From Mycolicibacterium pyrenivorans (GTDB taxonomy: Bacteria; Actinomycetota; Actinomycetes; Mycobacteriales; Mycobacteriaceae): a stretch of DNA of 64,000 bases. Numbering within the stretch: position 1 is the stretch's first letter; each line of letters begins with the position of its first letter. The stretch is from contig NZ_JACKSH010000027.1 in the NCBI RefSeq assembly GCF_025821625.1, forward strand, positions 1 to 64,000, written 5' to 3'. The notes below the pieces were generated by a model, which saw only the letters and a program-made list of their open reading frames with translations, ran no database searches and had not been told where the DNA came from. A program made the position numbers and the translations under genes. Positions 1-8,984 of the stretch are shown piece by piece.

Positions 1-330
1 CAGCCCGCCCCGCCGCTGCTGCCCGCACCCCAGGGCGCACCGCCGCCAGCCGCGGCGGCGCCCGGCACCGTCACCTATCGGGTCACCGGCAACCGCCAGC
101 TCATCGACTTGGTGACGGTGATCTACACCGATCAGCGGGGCGCTCTGGTGACCGACGTGAACGTCGCGCTGCCCTGGTCGAAGACGGTGGTGCTGGATCC
201 GGGCGTCACGCTGAGCTCGGTGACCGCGACCAGCGTGGCGGGTCAGCTCAACTGCAGCATCACCGACGCCAACGGCGGGCTGATCGCGGCGCAGAACAAC
301 AACTCGATGATCACCAACTGCACGCGGTAG
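1..330 (+). CDS. MmpS-like secreted/membrane-anchored protein, C-terminal part (5' end outside window)
   Basis: The frame is open from base 1 to a TAG at 328-330, so the start lies upstream. The visible 109 residues begin with a Pro/Ala-rich linker and continue into a compact beta-rich domain starting near TVTYRVTG, resembling the C-terminal domain of mycobacterial MmpS transport-accessory proteins. By synteny it matches Rv3209, described as a Thr/Pro-rich protein of this kind. Role inferred: extracytoplasmic accessory protein. Two cysteines (NCS and NCT) could form a disulfide. It ends 3 bp from the convergent ferritin-like gene. The family call rests on the domain pattern and synteny only. 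Confidence 0.6.
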   Translation, partial: QPAPPLLPAPQGAPPPAAAAPGTVTYRVTGNRQLIDLVTVIYTDQRGALVTDVNVALPWSKTVVLDPGVTLSSVTATSVAGQLNCSITDANGGLIAAQNNNSMITNCTR

Positions 331-333
331 CGC

Positions 334-1047
334 TCAGGCCAGTCCCAGCTCCCGCATCCGGGTGCCGTGGGTGTGCTGCAACTTGTCGAAGAAGTCCGTC
401 ATCTGCGACAGGCCCCCGCCCGACATCACCAGGTCGACCAGTTCGTCGTGGTCGGCGAGGACGTACTGAGCCTGGGTGATCGCCTCACCCAGCAGCCGCC
501 GCGACCACAGCGCCAGGCGGTGACGCTGGCGGTCGCTGGCCGTCACGGCCGCCCGGACCTCGGCCACCACGAACTGCGAGTGTCCGGTCTCGGAGAGGAC
601 CGAGCGCACCACGTCGGCGACCGCGTCCGGCATCGAACCGGCGATCTCGAGATAGAAGTCGGCGGCGAGCGCGTCACCGACGTAGGTCTTCACCAGCGCC
701 TCGAGCCAGGTGCTCGGAGTGGTCAGCCGGTGGTAGTTCTCCAGTGCCGACGCGTATTTCGTCATGGCGGGCACGACGTCGACCCCGCGCCGCTCGAGCG
801 CGTCGCGCAGCACCTCGTAGTGGTTCATCTCGGCAGCGGCCATGCTGGCCATGTTGATCCGGCCGCGCAGATTCGGCGCCATCCGCGCCTCCTCGGTGAG
901 GCGGTAGAACGCCGCGACCTCGCCGTAGGCCAGCAGTGCGAACAGCTCGACGATGCCGGGATGCTGGTCCGACACGCCCGACGCCACCGGGCCGTTTCGC
1001 TCCTCCACAGGGGCAGGACCAGCAGCCGCAGACGGCGTCGAATTCAT
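334..1047 (-). CDS. Ferritin-like fold protein (Rv3210c type)
   Basis: The product is 237 residues. After a disordered N-terminus it is almost entirely helical. It has ferritin/MiaE-like metal-site spacing: a Glu in AYGEVAAFY, an ExxH in AAEMNHYE, and a later Glu/His pair in LSETGHSQF. Actinobacterial proteins of this kind are annotated as ferritin-like fold or tRNA-hydroxylase-like; the substrate is unknown. It is divergent from rhlE, with a 254-bp gap that should hold both promoters. Fold confidence is good; function is unassigned. Confidence 0.7.
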   Translation of the reverse strand: MNSTPSAAAGPAPVEERNGPVASGVSDQHPGIVELFALLAYGEVAAFYRLTEEARMAPNLRGRINMASMAAAEMNHYEVLRDALERRGVDVVPAMTKYASALENYHRLTTPSTWLEALVKTYVGDALAADFYLEIAGSMPDAVADVVRSVLSETGHSQFVVAEVRAAVTASDRQRHRLALWSRRLLGEAITQAQYVLADHDELVDLVMSGGGLSQMTDFFDKLQHTHGTRMRELGLA

Positions 1048-1301
1048 GGCCCCAACTCTAGACGCCGACCGTGCGGTGACCGATGAGCGAACCGACCGGC
1101 TACCATGTAGGTGGTGTCGGCGCGAAAGTCGACAGATCGATCCAGGTCACGTCGGGCTATCAATCGCCGCAGGCACCTCGACAATGTGCGTGCACGCCGG
1201 CGGCCCGCCTCCTCATCGCAGGGCCCGACGAAGTTCTCTTCACGACTCGTGCGCGCGTGAACGCCACGAGGAATGACTGTGAAAGGCTTCGTTTCCCCAG
1301 C

Positions 1302-2819
1302 ATGACACCTGTAATCCCCCATACCAGTCCGTCGTTTGCCGAGCTCGGAGTGCGCGAAGAGATCGTGCGCGCCCTGTCCGAATCCGGCATCGAACATCCC
1401 TTCGCCATCCAGGAACTCACCCTGCCGCTGGCCCTTGCCGGCGACGATCTGATCGGCCAGGCGCGCACCGGCATGGGCAAGACCTATGCCTTCGGCGTGC
1501 CGCTCCTGGACCAGATCACCACCGACACCGAGCGCCCGCTCACCGGCATCCCGCGCGCACTGATCGTCGTCCCCACCCGTGAGCTGTGTATTCAGGTCCA
1601 CGGCGACCTGACCGCCGCGTCGAAGTACCTGACGGCCGACTACGAAGGCAAGAGCCGGCCGCTGTCGGTCGTGGCGATCTACGGCGGTCGCCCGTACGAA
1701 CCGCAGATCGAGTCGCTGCAGAAGGGCGCCGACGTCGTCGTCGGCACCCCCGGCCGCCTGCTCGACCTGGCACAGCAGGGGCATCTGCAGCTCGGCGGCC
1801 TGTCGACGCTGGTGCTCGACGAAGCCGACGAGATGCTCGACCTGGGCTTCCTGCCCGACATCGAGCGGATCCTCAAGCAGATTCCCGCCAAGCGGCAGGC
1901 GATGCTGTTCTCGGCGACCATGCCGGATCCGATCATCACGCTGGCCCGCACCTTCATGAACCAGCCCACCCACATCCGGGCCGAGGGTGTTCAAGGGTCG
2001 GCCACCCACGACACCACCGAGCAGTTCGCCTACCGGGCGCACGCGCTCGACAAGGTCGAGATGGTCGCCCGCATCCTGCAGGCCAACGGCCGCGGCGCCA
2101 CCATGATCTTCACCCGCACCAAGCGCACCGCGCAGAAGGTCGCCGACGAACTCGCCGCGCGCGGTTTCCAGGTCGGCGCCGTTCACGGCGACCTGGGCCA
2201 GAGCGCGCGGGAGAAGGCGCTCAAGTCGTTCCGCACCGGCGAGGTCGACGTGCTGGTCGCCACCGACGTGGCCGCCCGCGGCATCGACATCGACGACATC
2301 ACGCACGTGATCAACTACCAGATCCCCGAGGACGAGCAGGCCTACGTGCACCGCATCGGCCGCACCGGGCGCGCGGGCAAGACCGGTATCGCGGTCACCC
2401 TCGTCGACTGGGACGAGCTGCCCCGCTGGACGATGATCGACAAGGCCCTCGGTCTGGAAACACCCGACCCCGCCGAGACCTACTCGAGCTCGCCGCACCT
2501 GTTCGAGGAGCTCGACATCCCGGCCGACGCCACCGGCAAGGTCGGCGCCGCCCGGACCGCCGGCACCGCGAAGAGGGAGCCGAGGCGCACCGAGGACCGT
2601 GAGGACAAGCCCGCACGGCGCAGCACCAGGACCCGCCAGCGCACCCGCGGCGGCAAGACCGGCGGTGCCCACCACGACGGTCATCCCGTCGCGGCCGAGC
2701 AGGACACGCCCGCAGACGGCGACGGCACGTCGGGCGACGTGACGTCCGAGGGCGCGCGGCCGGGACGCAGGCGCCGCCGGCGTCGCCCCAGTAAGGCTGC
2801 TGCCGCAGGCCCCAGCTAG
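1302..2819 (+). CDS. rhlE: DEAD-box ATP-dependent RNA helicase
   Basis: The product is 505 residues and is expected to unwind RNA during ribosome assembly or RNA decay. Visible motifs are a Q-motif (HPFAIQELTLP, about 32-42), Walker A ARTGMGKT (54-61), DEAD at 173-176, SAT at 204-206 and HRIGRTGRAG near 350. The tail after about 420 is Arg/Lys/Gly-rich, typical of an RNA-binding extension. The ATG at 1302 is chosen because it places the conserved FAELGV start as in Rv3211; an in-frame upstream ATG at 1083 adds a non-conserved stretch. The next gene starts 18 bp downstream, suggesting co-transcription. Confidence 0.93.
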   Translation: MTPVIPHTSPSFAELGVREEIVRALSESGIEHPFAIQELTLPLALAGDDLIGQARTGMGKTYAFGVPLLDQITTDTERPLTGIPRALIVVPTRELCIQVHGDLTAASKYLTADYEGKSRPLSVVAIYGGRPYEPQIESLQKGADVVVGTPGRLLDLAQQGHLQLGGLSTLVLDEADEMLDLGFLPDIERILKQIPAKRQAMLFSATMPDPIITLARTFMNQPTHIRAEGVQGSATHDTTEQFAYRAHALDKVEMVARILQANGRGATMIFTRTKRTAQKVADELAARGFQVGAVHGDLGQSAREKALKSFRTGEVDVLVATDVAARGIDIDDITHVINYQIPEDEQAYVHRIGRTGRAGKTGIAVTLVDWDELPRWTMIDKALGLETPDPAETYSSSPHLFEELDIPADATGKVGAARTAGTAKREPRRTEDREDKPARRSTRTRQRTRGGKTGGAHHDGHPVAAEQDTPADGDGTSGDVTSEGARPGRRRRRRRPSKAAAAGPS

Positions 2820-2837
2820 CCGGCACCCGCGCACGCG

Positions 2838-4052
2838 ATGGTCAAACCCGAACGCCGGACGCGGGCGGACATGGTGGCTGCTGCGGCGATCGCCGGCGTG
2901 GTCGCGCTCGTCGCGGCCGTCGTCTGGTGGACGAGCGACGCGAGAGCCACCATCAGCGTGCCCGCCGCCACCCCTGTCCCCAGCCTGAAACCCGCCGCCG
3001 CGGTGCCGGGCTCGCTGAAGCAGTTGTGGAGCGCGCCGAGTCCCGAGACCAGCCAACCCCTGGTGGTCGCGGGTGCCGTGGTGACCGGATCGGGTCGCGA
3101 AATCCAAGGCCATGATCCCGCCACCGGCGACACGCTCTGGAGCTACGCCCGCGACCTCGATCTCTGCGGAGTCACCTGGGTGTACAGCTACGCGGTGGCG
3201 GTCTACCCGGACGTGCGCGGCTGCGGCCAGGTCAGCACGGTGGACGCCAAGACCGGGGTGCGCGGTCCATCCCGCACCAGTTACTCCGACCGTGAGGTCA
3301 CCCTCTCGGGCGACGGCACCACGGTCTTGTCGGCCGGGGACACCCGGCTGGAGATGTGGCGCTCCGACATGGTGCGGATGCTCAGTTACGGTGCGCTGGA
3401 TGCGCCCATCAAGCCGGGCACGCCGAAGACGCCGTTGTGCCGGCTGACCTCGGCGGCGGCGAGCTCCAGCGCGGTGTCGGTGCTCGAGGCCTGTGAGAAC
3501 CAGGCCGATCTGCGCCTGACGCTGCTGCGTCCCTCCGACGAGGAGGACACCCCGGAGCTGAAGTACGTGCAGCAGACCGGTGTCAGCGGCGGCAGCGATG
3601 CCCGCGTGGTGGCGGTGACGGACACGACGACCGCGGTGTACATCCCCACGCCGAAACCGCGGGTCGACATCGTCGACGAGACCGGCTCGGTCATCGCCAG
3701 CACCGTGGTCCCGAGGGCGCCCGCTCCCGAGGCCACCGCGTCACGGGTGGGCGACCTCGTCACGTGGTGGACCGGCGACAGCCTGATGGTGTTCTCCGCC
3801 AACAACCTTCAGTACAAGTACACCGTCGCGGCGGCGGGCGACAACGCCCCCGTCGGTCCGGCGGCGATCATGGCGGGGCGGTTGATGGTGCCCGTCAGCA
3901 GCGGCTACGACGTCTTCGATCCGGCGACGGGGGTGGGCGACCGCCATATCCCGGTGCAGCGTCCGGCCGTCAACGGGCCCGTGGTGCCCGGTGTGGCGGG
4001 TTCCGTGTTGCTGGAGCAGCGGGGCGACGAGCTGGTCGCGCTCGGGGCCTGA
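2838..4052 (+). CDS. Membrane-anchored PQQ-like beta-propeller protein (Rv3212 type)
   Basis: The product is 404 residues. One hydrophobic segment at about 12-31 follows a basic N-terminus, giving an N-in signal anchor with the bulk outside. The remainder is a run of beta-propeller-like repeats (e.g. GHDPATGDTLWSY, YDVFDPATGVG), as in PQQ-repeat WD-like folds. No catalytic motif is visible. It begins 18 bp after rhlE and converges on the ParA gene 12 bp away. Corresponds to Rv3212 by position; function unknown, possibly an envelope scaffold. Confidence 0.7.
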   Translation: MVKPERRTRADMVAAAAIAGVVALVAAVVWWTSDARATISVPAATPVPSLKPAAAVPGSLKQLWSAPSPETSQPLVVAGAVVTGSGREIQGHDPATGDTLWSYARDLDLCGVTWVYSYAVAVYPDVRGCGQVSTVDAKTGVRGPSRTSYSDREVTLSGDGTTVLSAGDTRLEMWRSDMVRMLSYGALDAPIKPGTPKTPLCRLTSAAASSSAVSVLEACENQADLRLTLLRPSDEEDTPELKYVQQTGVSGGSDARVVAVTDTTTAVYIPTPKPRVDIVDETGSVIASTVVPRAPAPEATASRVGDLVTWWTGDSLMVFSANNLQYKYTVAAAGDNAPVGPAAIMAGRLMVPVSSGYDVFDPATGVGDRHIPVQRPAVNGPVVPGVAGSVLLEQRGDELVALGA

Positions 4053-4064
4053 GGAGCCCGACGA

Positions 4065-4868
4065 TCACACCTCGGGCGTGAAGGTAGCCAGGGCCTTGCC
4101 GTTCTTCCAGTGCTTGAGCAGCGCACCCGCGAGTTCCCGGTAGGCGACCGCGCCCTTGTTCTTGCGGCCCGTCAGCACCGACGAGCCGGATGCGGTGGCC
4201 TCGGCGAACCGCACGGTGCGTGGGATCGGCGGCGACAGCACCGGCAGGTTGTAGCGGTCGGCGACGTCGAGCAGCACGTCACGGCTGTGGGTGGTGCGCG
4301 AGTCGTACAGCGTCGGCAGCGCGCCGAGCAGGGACAGGTCGGCGTTGGTGATCTGCTGGACGTCGGTGATGGTGCGCAGGAACTGACCCACGCCGCGGTG
4401 GGCGAGCGTCTCGCACTGCAGCGGAACGATCACGTCGTCCGCGGCGGTCAGGCCGTTGAGCGTCAGCACCCCCAGCGACGGTGGACAGTCGATGATCACG
4501 ACGTCGAAGTCTCCGGAGACCTTGGCCAGCGCCCGCTTGAGGGCGTACTCTCGGCCCGCGCGCATCAGCAGCATGGCCTCGGCACCCGCCAGGTCGATAT
4601 TGGCGGGCAGCAACGTCATTCCCTCCGACGTCTCGACCAGCGCCGTATCGGGCTCGACATCGCCGAGCAGCACCTCGTGGATCGAGACCGCGAGCTTGTC
4701 GGGATCCTGGCCCAGCGAGAACGTCAGACAACCCTGGGGATCGAGGTCGACGAGCAGCACCCGCTTCCCCAGTTCCACCATCGCCGCACCCAGCGACGCC
4801 ACCGTCGTCGTTTTGGCGACCCCACCCTTTTGATTGGCGACCGCAAGTACCCGCGTCACACCGACCAT
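4065..4868 (-). CDS. ParA-family ATPase (Rv3213c type)
   Basis: The product is 267 residues and is a Soj/ParA-like deviant Walker ATPase. It has the ANQKGGVAKTTT P-loop (12-23), a Walker A' LLVDLDPQG near 40, and Walker B VVIIDCPPSLG near 125. Such proteins position DNA or protein cargo by ATP-dependent dimerisation. No ParB partner is adjacent, so it is an orphan rather than the oriC-linked copy. The ATG at 4868 fits the conserved family N-terminus. It is divergent from the phosphatase gene at 4920, sharing a short promoter region. Confidence 0.88.
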   Translation of the reverse strand: MVGVTRVLAVANQKGGVAKTTTVASLGAAMVELGKRVLLVDLDPQGCLTFSLGQDPDKLAVSIHEVLLGDVEPDTALVETSEGMTLLPANIDLAGAEAMLLMRAGREYALKRALAKVSGDFDVVIIDCPPSLGVLTLNGLTAADDVIVPLQCETLAHRGVGQFLRTITDVQQITNADLSLLGALPTLYDSRTTHSRDVLLDVADRYNLPVLSPPIPRTVRFAEATASGSSVLTGRKNKGAVAYRELAGALLKHWKNGKALATFTPEV

Positions 4869-4919
4869 CCTGTCATGCGCGCGTGTGTGGTGAAGCAGCG
4901 TGCGGCACAATCGGACACT

Positions 4920-5531
4920 GTGGCCCTTCTGCAGCATCGGCTGATCCTGCTCCGACATGGTGAAACGGAGTGGTCGAAGTCGGGCAGGCACACCAGCCGC
5001 ACCGAGTTGGAGCTCACCGACCGGGGTCGCGGTCAGGCCGAGGCGGCGGCCGAGACGTTGCGGCAGTTGCGGTTGGACGACCCCTACGTCGTCTGCAGTC
5101 CGCGCAAGCGCGCGAAAATCACCGCCGAACTGGCCGGGTTGACCGTCGACGACGTCAATCCGCTGATCAGCGAATGGGATTACGGGGACTACGAGGGAAC
5201 CACCACCGTCGAGATCCGCAGGGCGGTGCCGAACTGGCTGGTGTGGACGCACGGATGTCCGGGCGGCGAGACGTCGGCGCAGGTCTGCGACCGTGCCGAC
5301 CGGGCGATCGCGTTGGCGCTCGAGCACATGCAGTCGCGCGACGTGGTGTTCGTCGGGCACGGCCACTTCTCCCGCGCGGTGATCACCCGCTGGATCGAGC
5401 AGCCCGTCTACGAAGGCATCCGGTTCGCGATGCCCGCGGTGTCCATCGCCGTGTGCGGTTTCGAACACGGGGTGCGTCAACTGACCGCGCTGGGGCTGAC
5501 GGGCCACCCTGAGCCGACCGCACCGGCGTGA
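4920..5531 (+). CDS. gpm2: Histidine (acid) phosphatase, formerly phosphoglycerate mutase-like
   Basis: The product is 203 residues, from the GTG at 4920. The histidine phosphatase signature LRHGETEW carries the phospho-accepting His13, and the second catalytic His is in FVGHGHFSR. The Rv3214 ortholog was named gpm2 but is regarded as a broad-specificity acid phosphatase rather than a mutase. The stop overlaps the GTG of the isochorismate synthase gene by 4 bp (GTGA), so the two are translationally coupled. Substrate here is inferred only. Confidence 0.87.
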   Translation: MALLQHRLILLRHGETEWSKSGRHTSRTELELTDRGRGQAEAAAETLRQLRLDDPYVVCSPRKRAKITAELAGLTVDDVNPLISEWDYGDYEGTTTVEIRRAVPNWLVWTHGCPGGETSAQVCDRADRAIALALEHMQSRDVVFVGHGHFSRAVITRWIEQPVYEGIRFAMPAVSIAVCGFEHGVRQLTALGLTGHPEPTAPA

Positions 5532-6625
5532 CCCGCGAACCGACGTTCGTCCTCACCGGCCCGGACGGTGTCGTCACCGCCGAGGGCATCCACACCGCGT
5601 TCCCCCGGATCGCCGATGCGCGGGCCGCGCTGGCTTCGCACAGCACGCCGATCATCCTGGGCGCGTTGCCTTTCGACCTCTCCAAGCCGGCCGCACTGAT
5701 CCGCCCGCAGTCGGTGGCATTCACCGACTCGCTGCCCGCATGGCCCGTCCGTGAACTGGCCACCGCGCGGATCGTCGAGACCATACCGGCCGCCGACGAG
5801 CACCGCGGACGTGTCGCCGCGGCGCTGACCCGACTGCGCGACCCGGCCGCTGAGCTGCAGAAGGTCGTGCTGGCGCGTGCGCTGCGGGTGGCCGCCGACG
5901 GCCCACTCGACGCCAGGACGGTGCTGTACCGGCTCGTCGCCAACGACGCGCAGGCCAGTGCGTACCTCGTCGACCTGTCGGCGGCCGGCGACGGATACTC
6001 GGGCACCGCACTGGTCGGCGCCAGCCCCGAACTGCTGGTCGACCGCCGCGGCCAGCAGGTGACGTGCCGCCCGTTCGCCGGATCCGCCCCGCGGCTGCCC
6101 GACCCCGACGCCGACGCCGCCAGCGGCGCCGCACTCGCCGAGTCGGCCAAGGACCGCCACGAGCATCAACTCGTCGTCGACGCCCTCCGCGAAACCCTCG
6201 AGCCGCTGTGCACCGAACTGCGCATCGCCGAGCACCCGCAGCTGACCAGGACCGCGGCGGTCTGGCACCTGTACACCCCCATCTCCGGGTCGCTGCGCGA
6301 AAGATCAACCACCGCACTGGATCTGGCCATCGCACTGCACCCCACCCCCGCGGTCGGCGGCTCCCCCACCGGCCCCGCCACCGCGCTGATCGACGAGCTC
6401 GAAGGTGACCGTGGTTTCTACGCAGGCGCGGTGGGCTGGTGCGATCAGCGCGGCGACGGCCGCTGGGTGGTGTCGATCCGCTGTGCGCAACTGTCCGCCG
6501 ACCGCCGCACCGCCGACGCGCACTCCGGTGGCGGCATCGTCGCCGAATCCGATCCCGACGACGAAGTCGACGAAACCACAGCGAAATTCAGAACGATCCT
6601 GTCGGCGTTGGGAGTCGAGCCGTGA
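5528..6625 (+). CDS. entC: Isochorismate synthase (chorismate-utilising enzyme)
   Basis: The product is 365 residues and converts chorismate to isochorismate for menaquinone or salicylate-type siderophore synthesis. The chorismate-binding fold is seen in LQKVVLARAL, GASPELLV, the HPTPAVGG motif and the terminal ISIRCAQL-like block. It is coupled by a 4-bp overlap to the upstream phosphatase and by another to the GNAT gene, suggesting a three-gene operon. Corresponds to Rv3215. EntC and MenF cannot be separated from sequence alone. Confidence 0.85.
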   Translation: MTREPTFVLTGPDGVVTAEGIHTAFPRIADARAALASHSTPIILGALPFDLSKPAALIRPQSVAFTDSLPAWPVRELATARIVETIPAADEHRGRVAAALTRLRDPAAELQKVVLARALRVAADGPLDARTVLYRLVANDAQASAYLVDLSAAGDGYSGTALVGASPELLVDRRGQQVTCRPFAGSAPRLPDPDADAASGAALAESAKDRHEHQLVVDALRETLEPLCTELRIAEHPQLTRTAAVWHLYTPISGSLRERSTTALDLAIALHPTPAVGGSPTGPATALIDELEGDRGFYAGAVGWCDQRGDGRWVVSIRCAQLSADRRTADAHSGGGIVAESDPDDEVDETTAKFRTILSALGVEP

Positions 6626-7104
6626 GTGAGATCATCCGCGCCGTCCGTCCGGGCGACGAGCCCGAGTTGACCGCGATGATCCATGAACTCGCCGGGTTCG
6701 AACGCGCGGCCGCCGATTGCACCGTGACCGAAAACCAGCTGCGGGACGCGCTTTTCGGTCCCCATCCCGTGGTGTACGGCCACCTGGCAGAGGTGGACGG
6801 CCGAGCGGCCGCCGTGGCGCTGTGGTTCTTGAACTTTTCGACCTGGGACGGCGTGGCCGGCATCTATCTCGAGGATCTGTTCGTGCGCCCGCAGTTCCGC
6901 AGGCGCGGCCTGGCCCGCAAGCTGCTCGCGACGCTGGCCCGCGAATGCGTGGATCAGGGCTACTCGCGGCTCAGCTGGGCGGTGCTGGACTGGAACGTCA
7001 ACGCGATCGCGCTCTACGACAGCGTCGGAGGCCGGCCGCAGAGCGAGTGGATCACCTACCGGGTGTCCGGTTCGGAGCTGTCGGATCTCGCGCGCGAGTC
7101 CTGA
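6622..7104 (+). CDS. GNAT-family N-acetyltransferase
   Basis: The product is 160 residues and uses acetyl-CoA to acetylate an unknown amine. GNAT motif A appears as LFVRPQFRRRGLARKLL (about 92-108), followed by the LDWNVNAIALYDSVGG motif B. The N-terminus IIRAVRPGDEPEL is typical. The GTG start at 6622 overlaps the entC stop (GTGA). Its last 49 bp overlap the convergent membrane-protein gene. Matches Rv3216 by position. Confidence 0.87.
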   Translation: MSEIIRAVRPGDEPELTAMIHELAGFERAAADCTVTENQLRDALFGPHPVVYGHLAEVDGRAAAVALWFLNFSTWDGVAGIYLEDLFVRPQFRRRGLARKLLATLARECVDQGYSRLSWAVLDWNVNAIALYDSVGGRPQSEWITYRVSGSELSDLARES

Positions 7105-7466
7105 CTCAGCCAGTGCACCGATGACGGGCTGAACAGCAGCGCGAGCACGGCCACCGAGACCAGCGCGACGAGCACCGCGTAGCGCAACTGGCCCGAGCTG
7201 AACACGTACCAGGCGACGCCGAGCAGCAGCAGGTTGGCGAACACCGCGACACCGCGCCCCCACCGCCGACCGGTCCACAGCGCCCAGCCCGCCGCCAGCA
7301 CTCCCGATCCCATGATCGCGAACCACGCCGCCGTGCCGTATCCGCTGATCGCCGCCTCTCTGTGACCGGCGAGTTCGCGCACCGTGAGCGCGATTGCCGT
7401 CACGAGCGCGAGGGTCCCCTGCAGCGCGGTGATGACGCCGGCCGCGCGCACCGCACGGGGCGTCAC
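7056..7466 (-). CDS. Small integral membrane protein (Rv3217c type)
   Basis: The product is 136 residues with about four hydrophobic helices (near 8-28, 42-62, 70-90, 95-112) and a polar C-terminus. No enzymatic motif is visible. The GTG start at 7466 overlaps the TGA of the dehydroquinase gene (GTGA), so the two genes are coupled. The 3' end runs 49 bp into the convergent GNAT gene. Synteny points to Rv3217c, of unknown function. Confidence 0.78.
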   Translation of the reverse strand: MTPRAVRAAGVITALQGTLALVTAIALTVRELAGHREAAISGYGTAAWFAIMGSGVLAAGWALWTGRRWGRGVAVFANLLLLGVAWYVFSSGQLRYAVLVALVSVAVLALLFSPSSVHWLSQDSRARSDSSEPDTR

Positions 7467-7912
7467 TGCGACAGCCTGCCCGCCAGGTACCGCACCGCCA
7501 TCTCGTAGCCCAGCGGACCCGCACCGGCCACGACCATGTCGGCGACGGCGGACACGTACGAGTGGTGCCGGAACTCTTCCCGGGCGTGGATGTTGCTCAG
7601 GTGCACCTCGGCGACCGGCAGTCCGACCGAGCGCAGCGCGTCGGCGATCGCCACGGACGTGTGGCTGAAGGCGGCGGGGTTGATCACGATGCCCGCGCAG
7701 TCGGCACGCGCTGCGTGGATCGCGTCGATCAGTTCGCCCTCGTGATTGCTCTGCACGGCCCGGGTGACGAGCCCCGACTCGGCGGCCACATCCGCGACGC
7801 GCGCTTCGATCTGCGCCAGCGTGGTGGAGCCGTACACGTCGGGCTGCCGGGTGCCGAGCAGGTTCAGGTTCGGCCCGTTGACGAGTAGCAGTCGGCGTTC
7901 GGTCACCGTCAT
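7463..7912 (-). CDS. aroQ: Type II 3-dehydroquinate dehydratase
   Basis: The product is 149 residues, the normal length for type II enzymes, which dehydrate 3-dehydroquinate in the shikimate pathway. All hallmarks are visible: NGPNLNLLGTRQPDVYG with loop Arg22 and Tyr27, QSNHEGELID, NPAAFSHTSVA, and the EVHLSNIHAREEFRHHS region with catalytic His. In M. tuberculosis the enzyme gene sits in the aroC-K-B cluster, not here. This may be a second copy or a relocated one, which the window cannot decide. It is coupled to the downstream membrane gene. Confidence 0.93.
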   Translation of the reverse strand: MTVTERRLLLVNGPNLNLLGTRQPDVYGSTTLAQIEARVADVAAESGLVTRAVQSNHEGELIDAIHAARADCAGIVINPAAFSHTSVAIADALRSVGLPVAEVHLSNIHAREEFRHHSYVSAVADMVVAGAGPLGYEMAVRYLAGRLSQ

Positions 7913-8030
7913 ACGGTACCGGCGAATCTCCTCCAGACCGGAGAGGCACTGTCGGGGACTCGCCTGGTCACGCACCCGGCCACCCGTCGCGTCCACCGGG
8001 GCGCCCAGCACCCCGTTAGGCTCACCCCTC

Positions 8031-8984
8031 GTGCGCGCCGTGCTGATCGTGAACCCGAATGCGACCTCGACGACGCCTGCGGGCCGCGATCTGCTGGCGC
8101 ACGCCCTGGAGAGCCGGGTGAAGCTGAGCGTGGTGCACACCGATCACCGGGGCCACGCCGTCGAGATCGCGCAGCAGGCCGCCCGCGGCGGGGTCGACGT
8201 GCTCATCGTGCACGGCGGCGACGGCACGGTGAACGAGGTGGTCAACGGGATCCTCGGCGAGCTGGGCCCCGGCAGCGCCGGCCCCGCGGTGGGTGTCGTG
8301 CCCGGCGGAGCGGCCAACGTATTCGCCCGCGCGCTGGGGATCAGCCCCGACCCCACCGAGGCGACCAACCAGCTCGTCGACCTGCTCGGCGAGTACCGGC
8401 GGACCAAGACCTGGCGGCGCATCGGCCTGATGGATTGCCAGGAGCGGTGGGGGGTGTTCACCGCCGGCATGGGTGTCGACGGCGACGTCGTCGCCGCGGT
8501 GGAAGCGCAGCGGGCGAAGGGCCGCAAGGTCACGGCCTCGCGTTATATCCGCGTCGCGGTCCGCGAGATGCTGGCCAACGCGCGCAGGGAGCCGTCGCTG
8601 ACGCTGCACCTGCCCGGACGCGACCCGGTCCCCGGTGTGCACTTCGCCTTCGTCTCGAACTCCAGCCCCTGGACCTACGCCAACAGGCGCCCTGTGTGGA
8701 CGAACCCCGGCACCACGTTCGAGACGGGTCTTGGTGTGTTCGCGATCACGAGCATGAACGTGTGGGCCAACCTGCGGGTGGTCCGGCAGATGCTGGCGCG
8801 CACCCCGCGCCTCGAAGCCAAGCACCTGATCCGCGACGACGACCTCGACTGGCTGAGGGTGACCAGTGACACGCCGGTCGCCTGCCAGATCGACGGTGAC
8901 TATGTCGGGCTGCGCGAACAGATGAAGTTCACCGCCGTTGCCGATGCGCTCGCGGTGGTCGCGCCGCCCCCGGTCGGCGACTGA
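8031..8984 (+). CDS. Diacylglycerol-kinase catalytic-domain lipid kinase (Rv3218 type)
   Basis: The product is 317 residues. The DAGK/NAD-kinase-like domain is shown by VLIVNPNATSTT at the N-terminus and the glycine-rich nucleotide motif VHGGDGTVNEVVNG (about 61-74), then VVPGGAANVFARALG. The C-terminal half forms the lipid-binding beta-sandwich. It is expected to phosphorylate diacylglycerol, a sphingoid base or a related lipid. The GTG at 8031 begins the conserved core directly. Matches Rv3218. Confidence 0.85.
   Translation: MRAVLIVNPNATSTTPAGRDLLAHALESRVKLSVVHTDHRGHAVEIAQQAARGGVDVLIVHGGDGTVNEVVNGILGELGPGSAGPAVGVVPGGAANVFARALGISPDPTEATNQLVDLLGEYRRTKTWRRIGLMDCQERWGVFTAGMGVDGDVVAAVEAQRAKGRKVTASRYIRVAVREMLANARREPSLTLHLPGRDPVPGVHFAFVSNSSPWTYANRRPVWTNPGTTFETGLGVFAITSMNVWANLRVVRQMLARTPRLEAKHLIRDDDLDWLRVTSDTPVACQIDGDYVGLREQMKFTAVADALAVVAPPPVGD

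Noticed and set aside
1083..1301. An upstream ATG start for rhlE at 1083
   Set aside because: The extra 73 residues are not helicase-like; the conserved N-terminus begins at 1302.
1044..3113. A 689-codon minus-strand open frame across rhlE
   Set aside because: It is antisense to conserved DEAD-box motifs and has low-complexity composition; a mirror frame.
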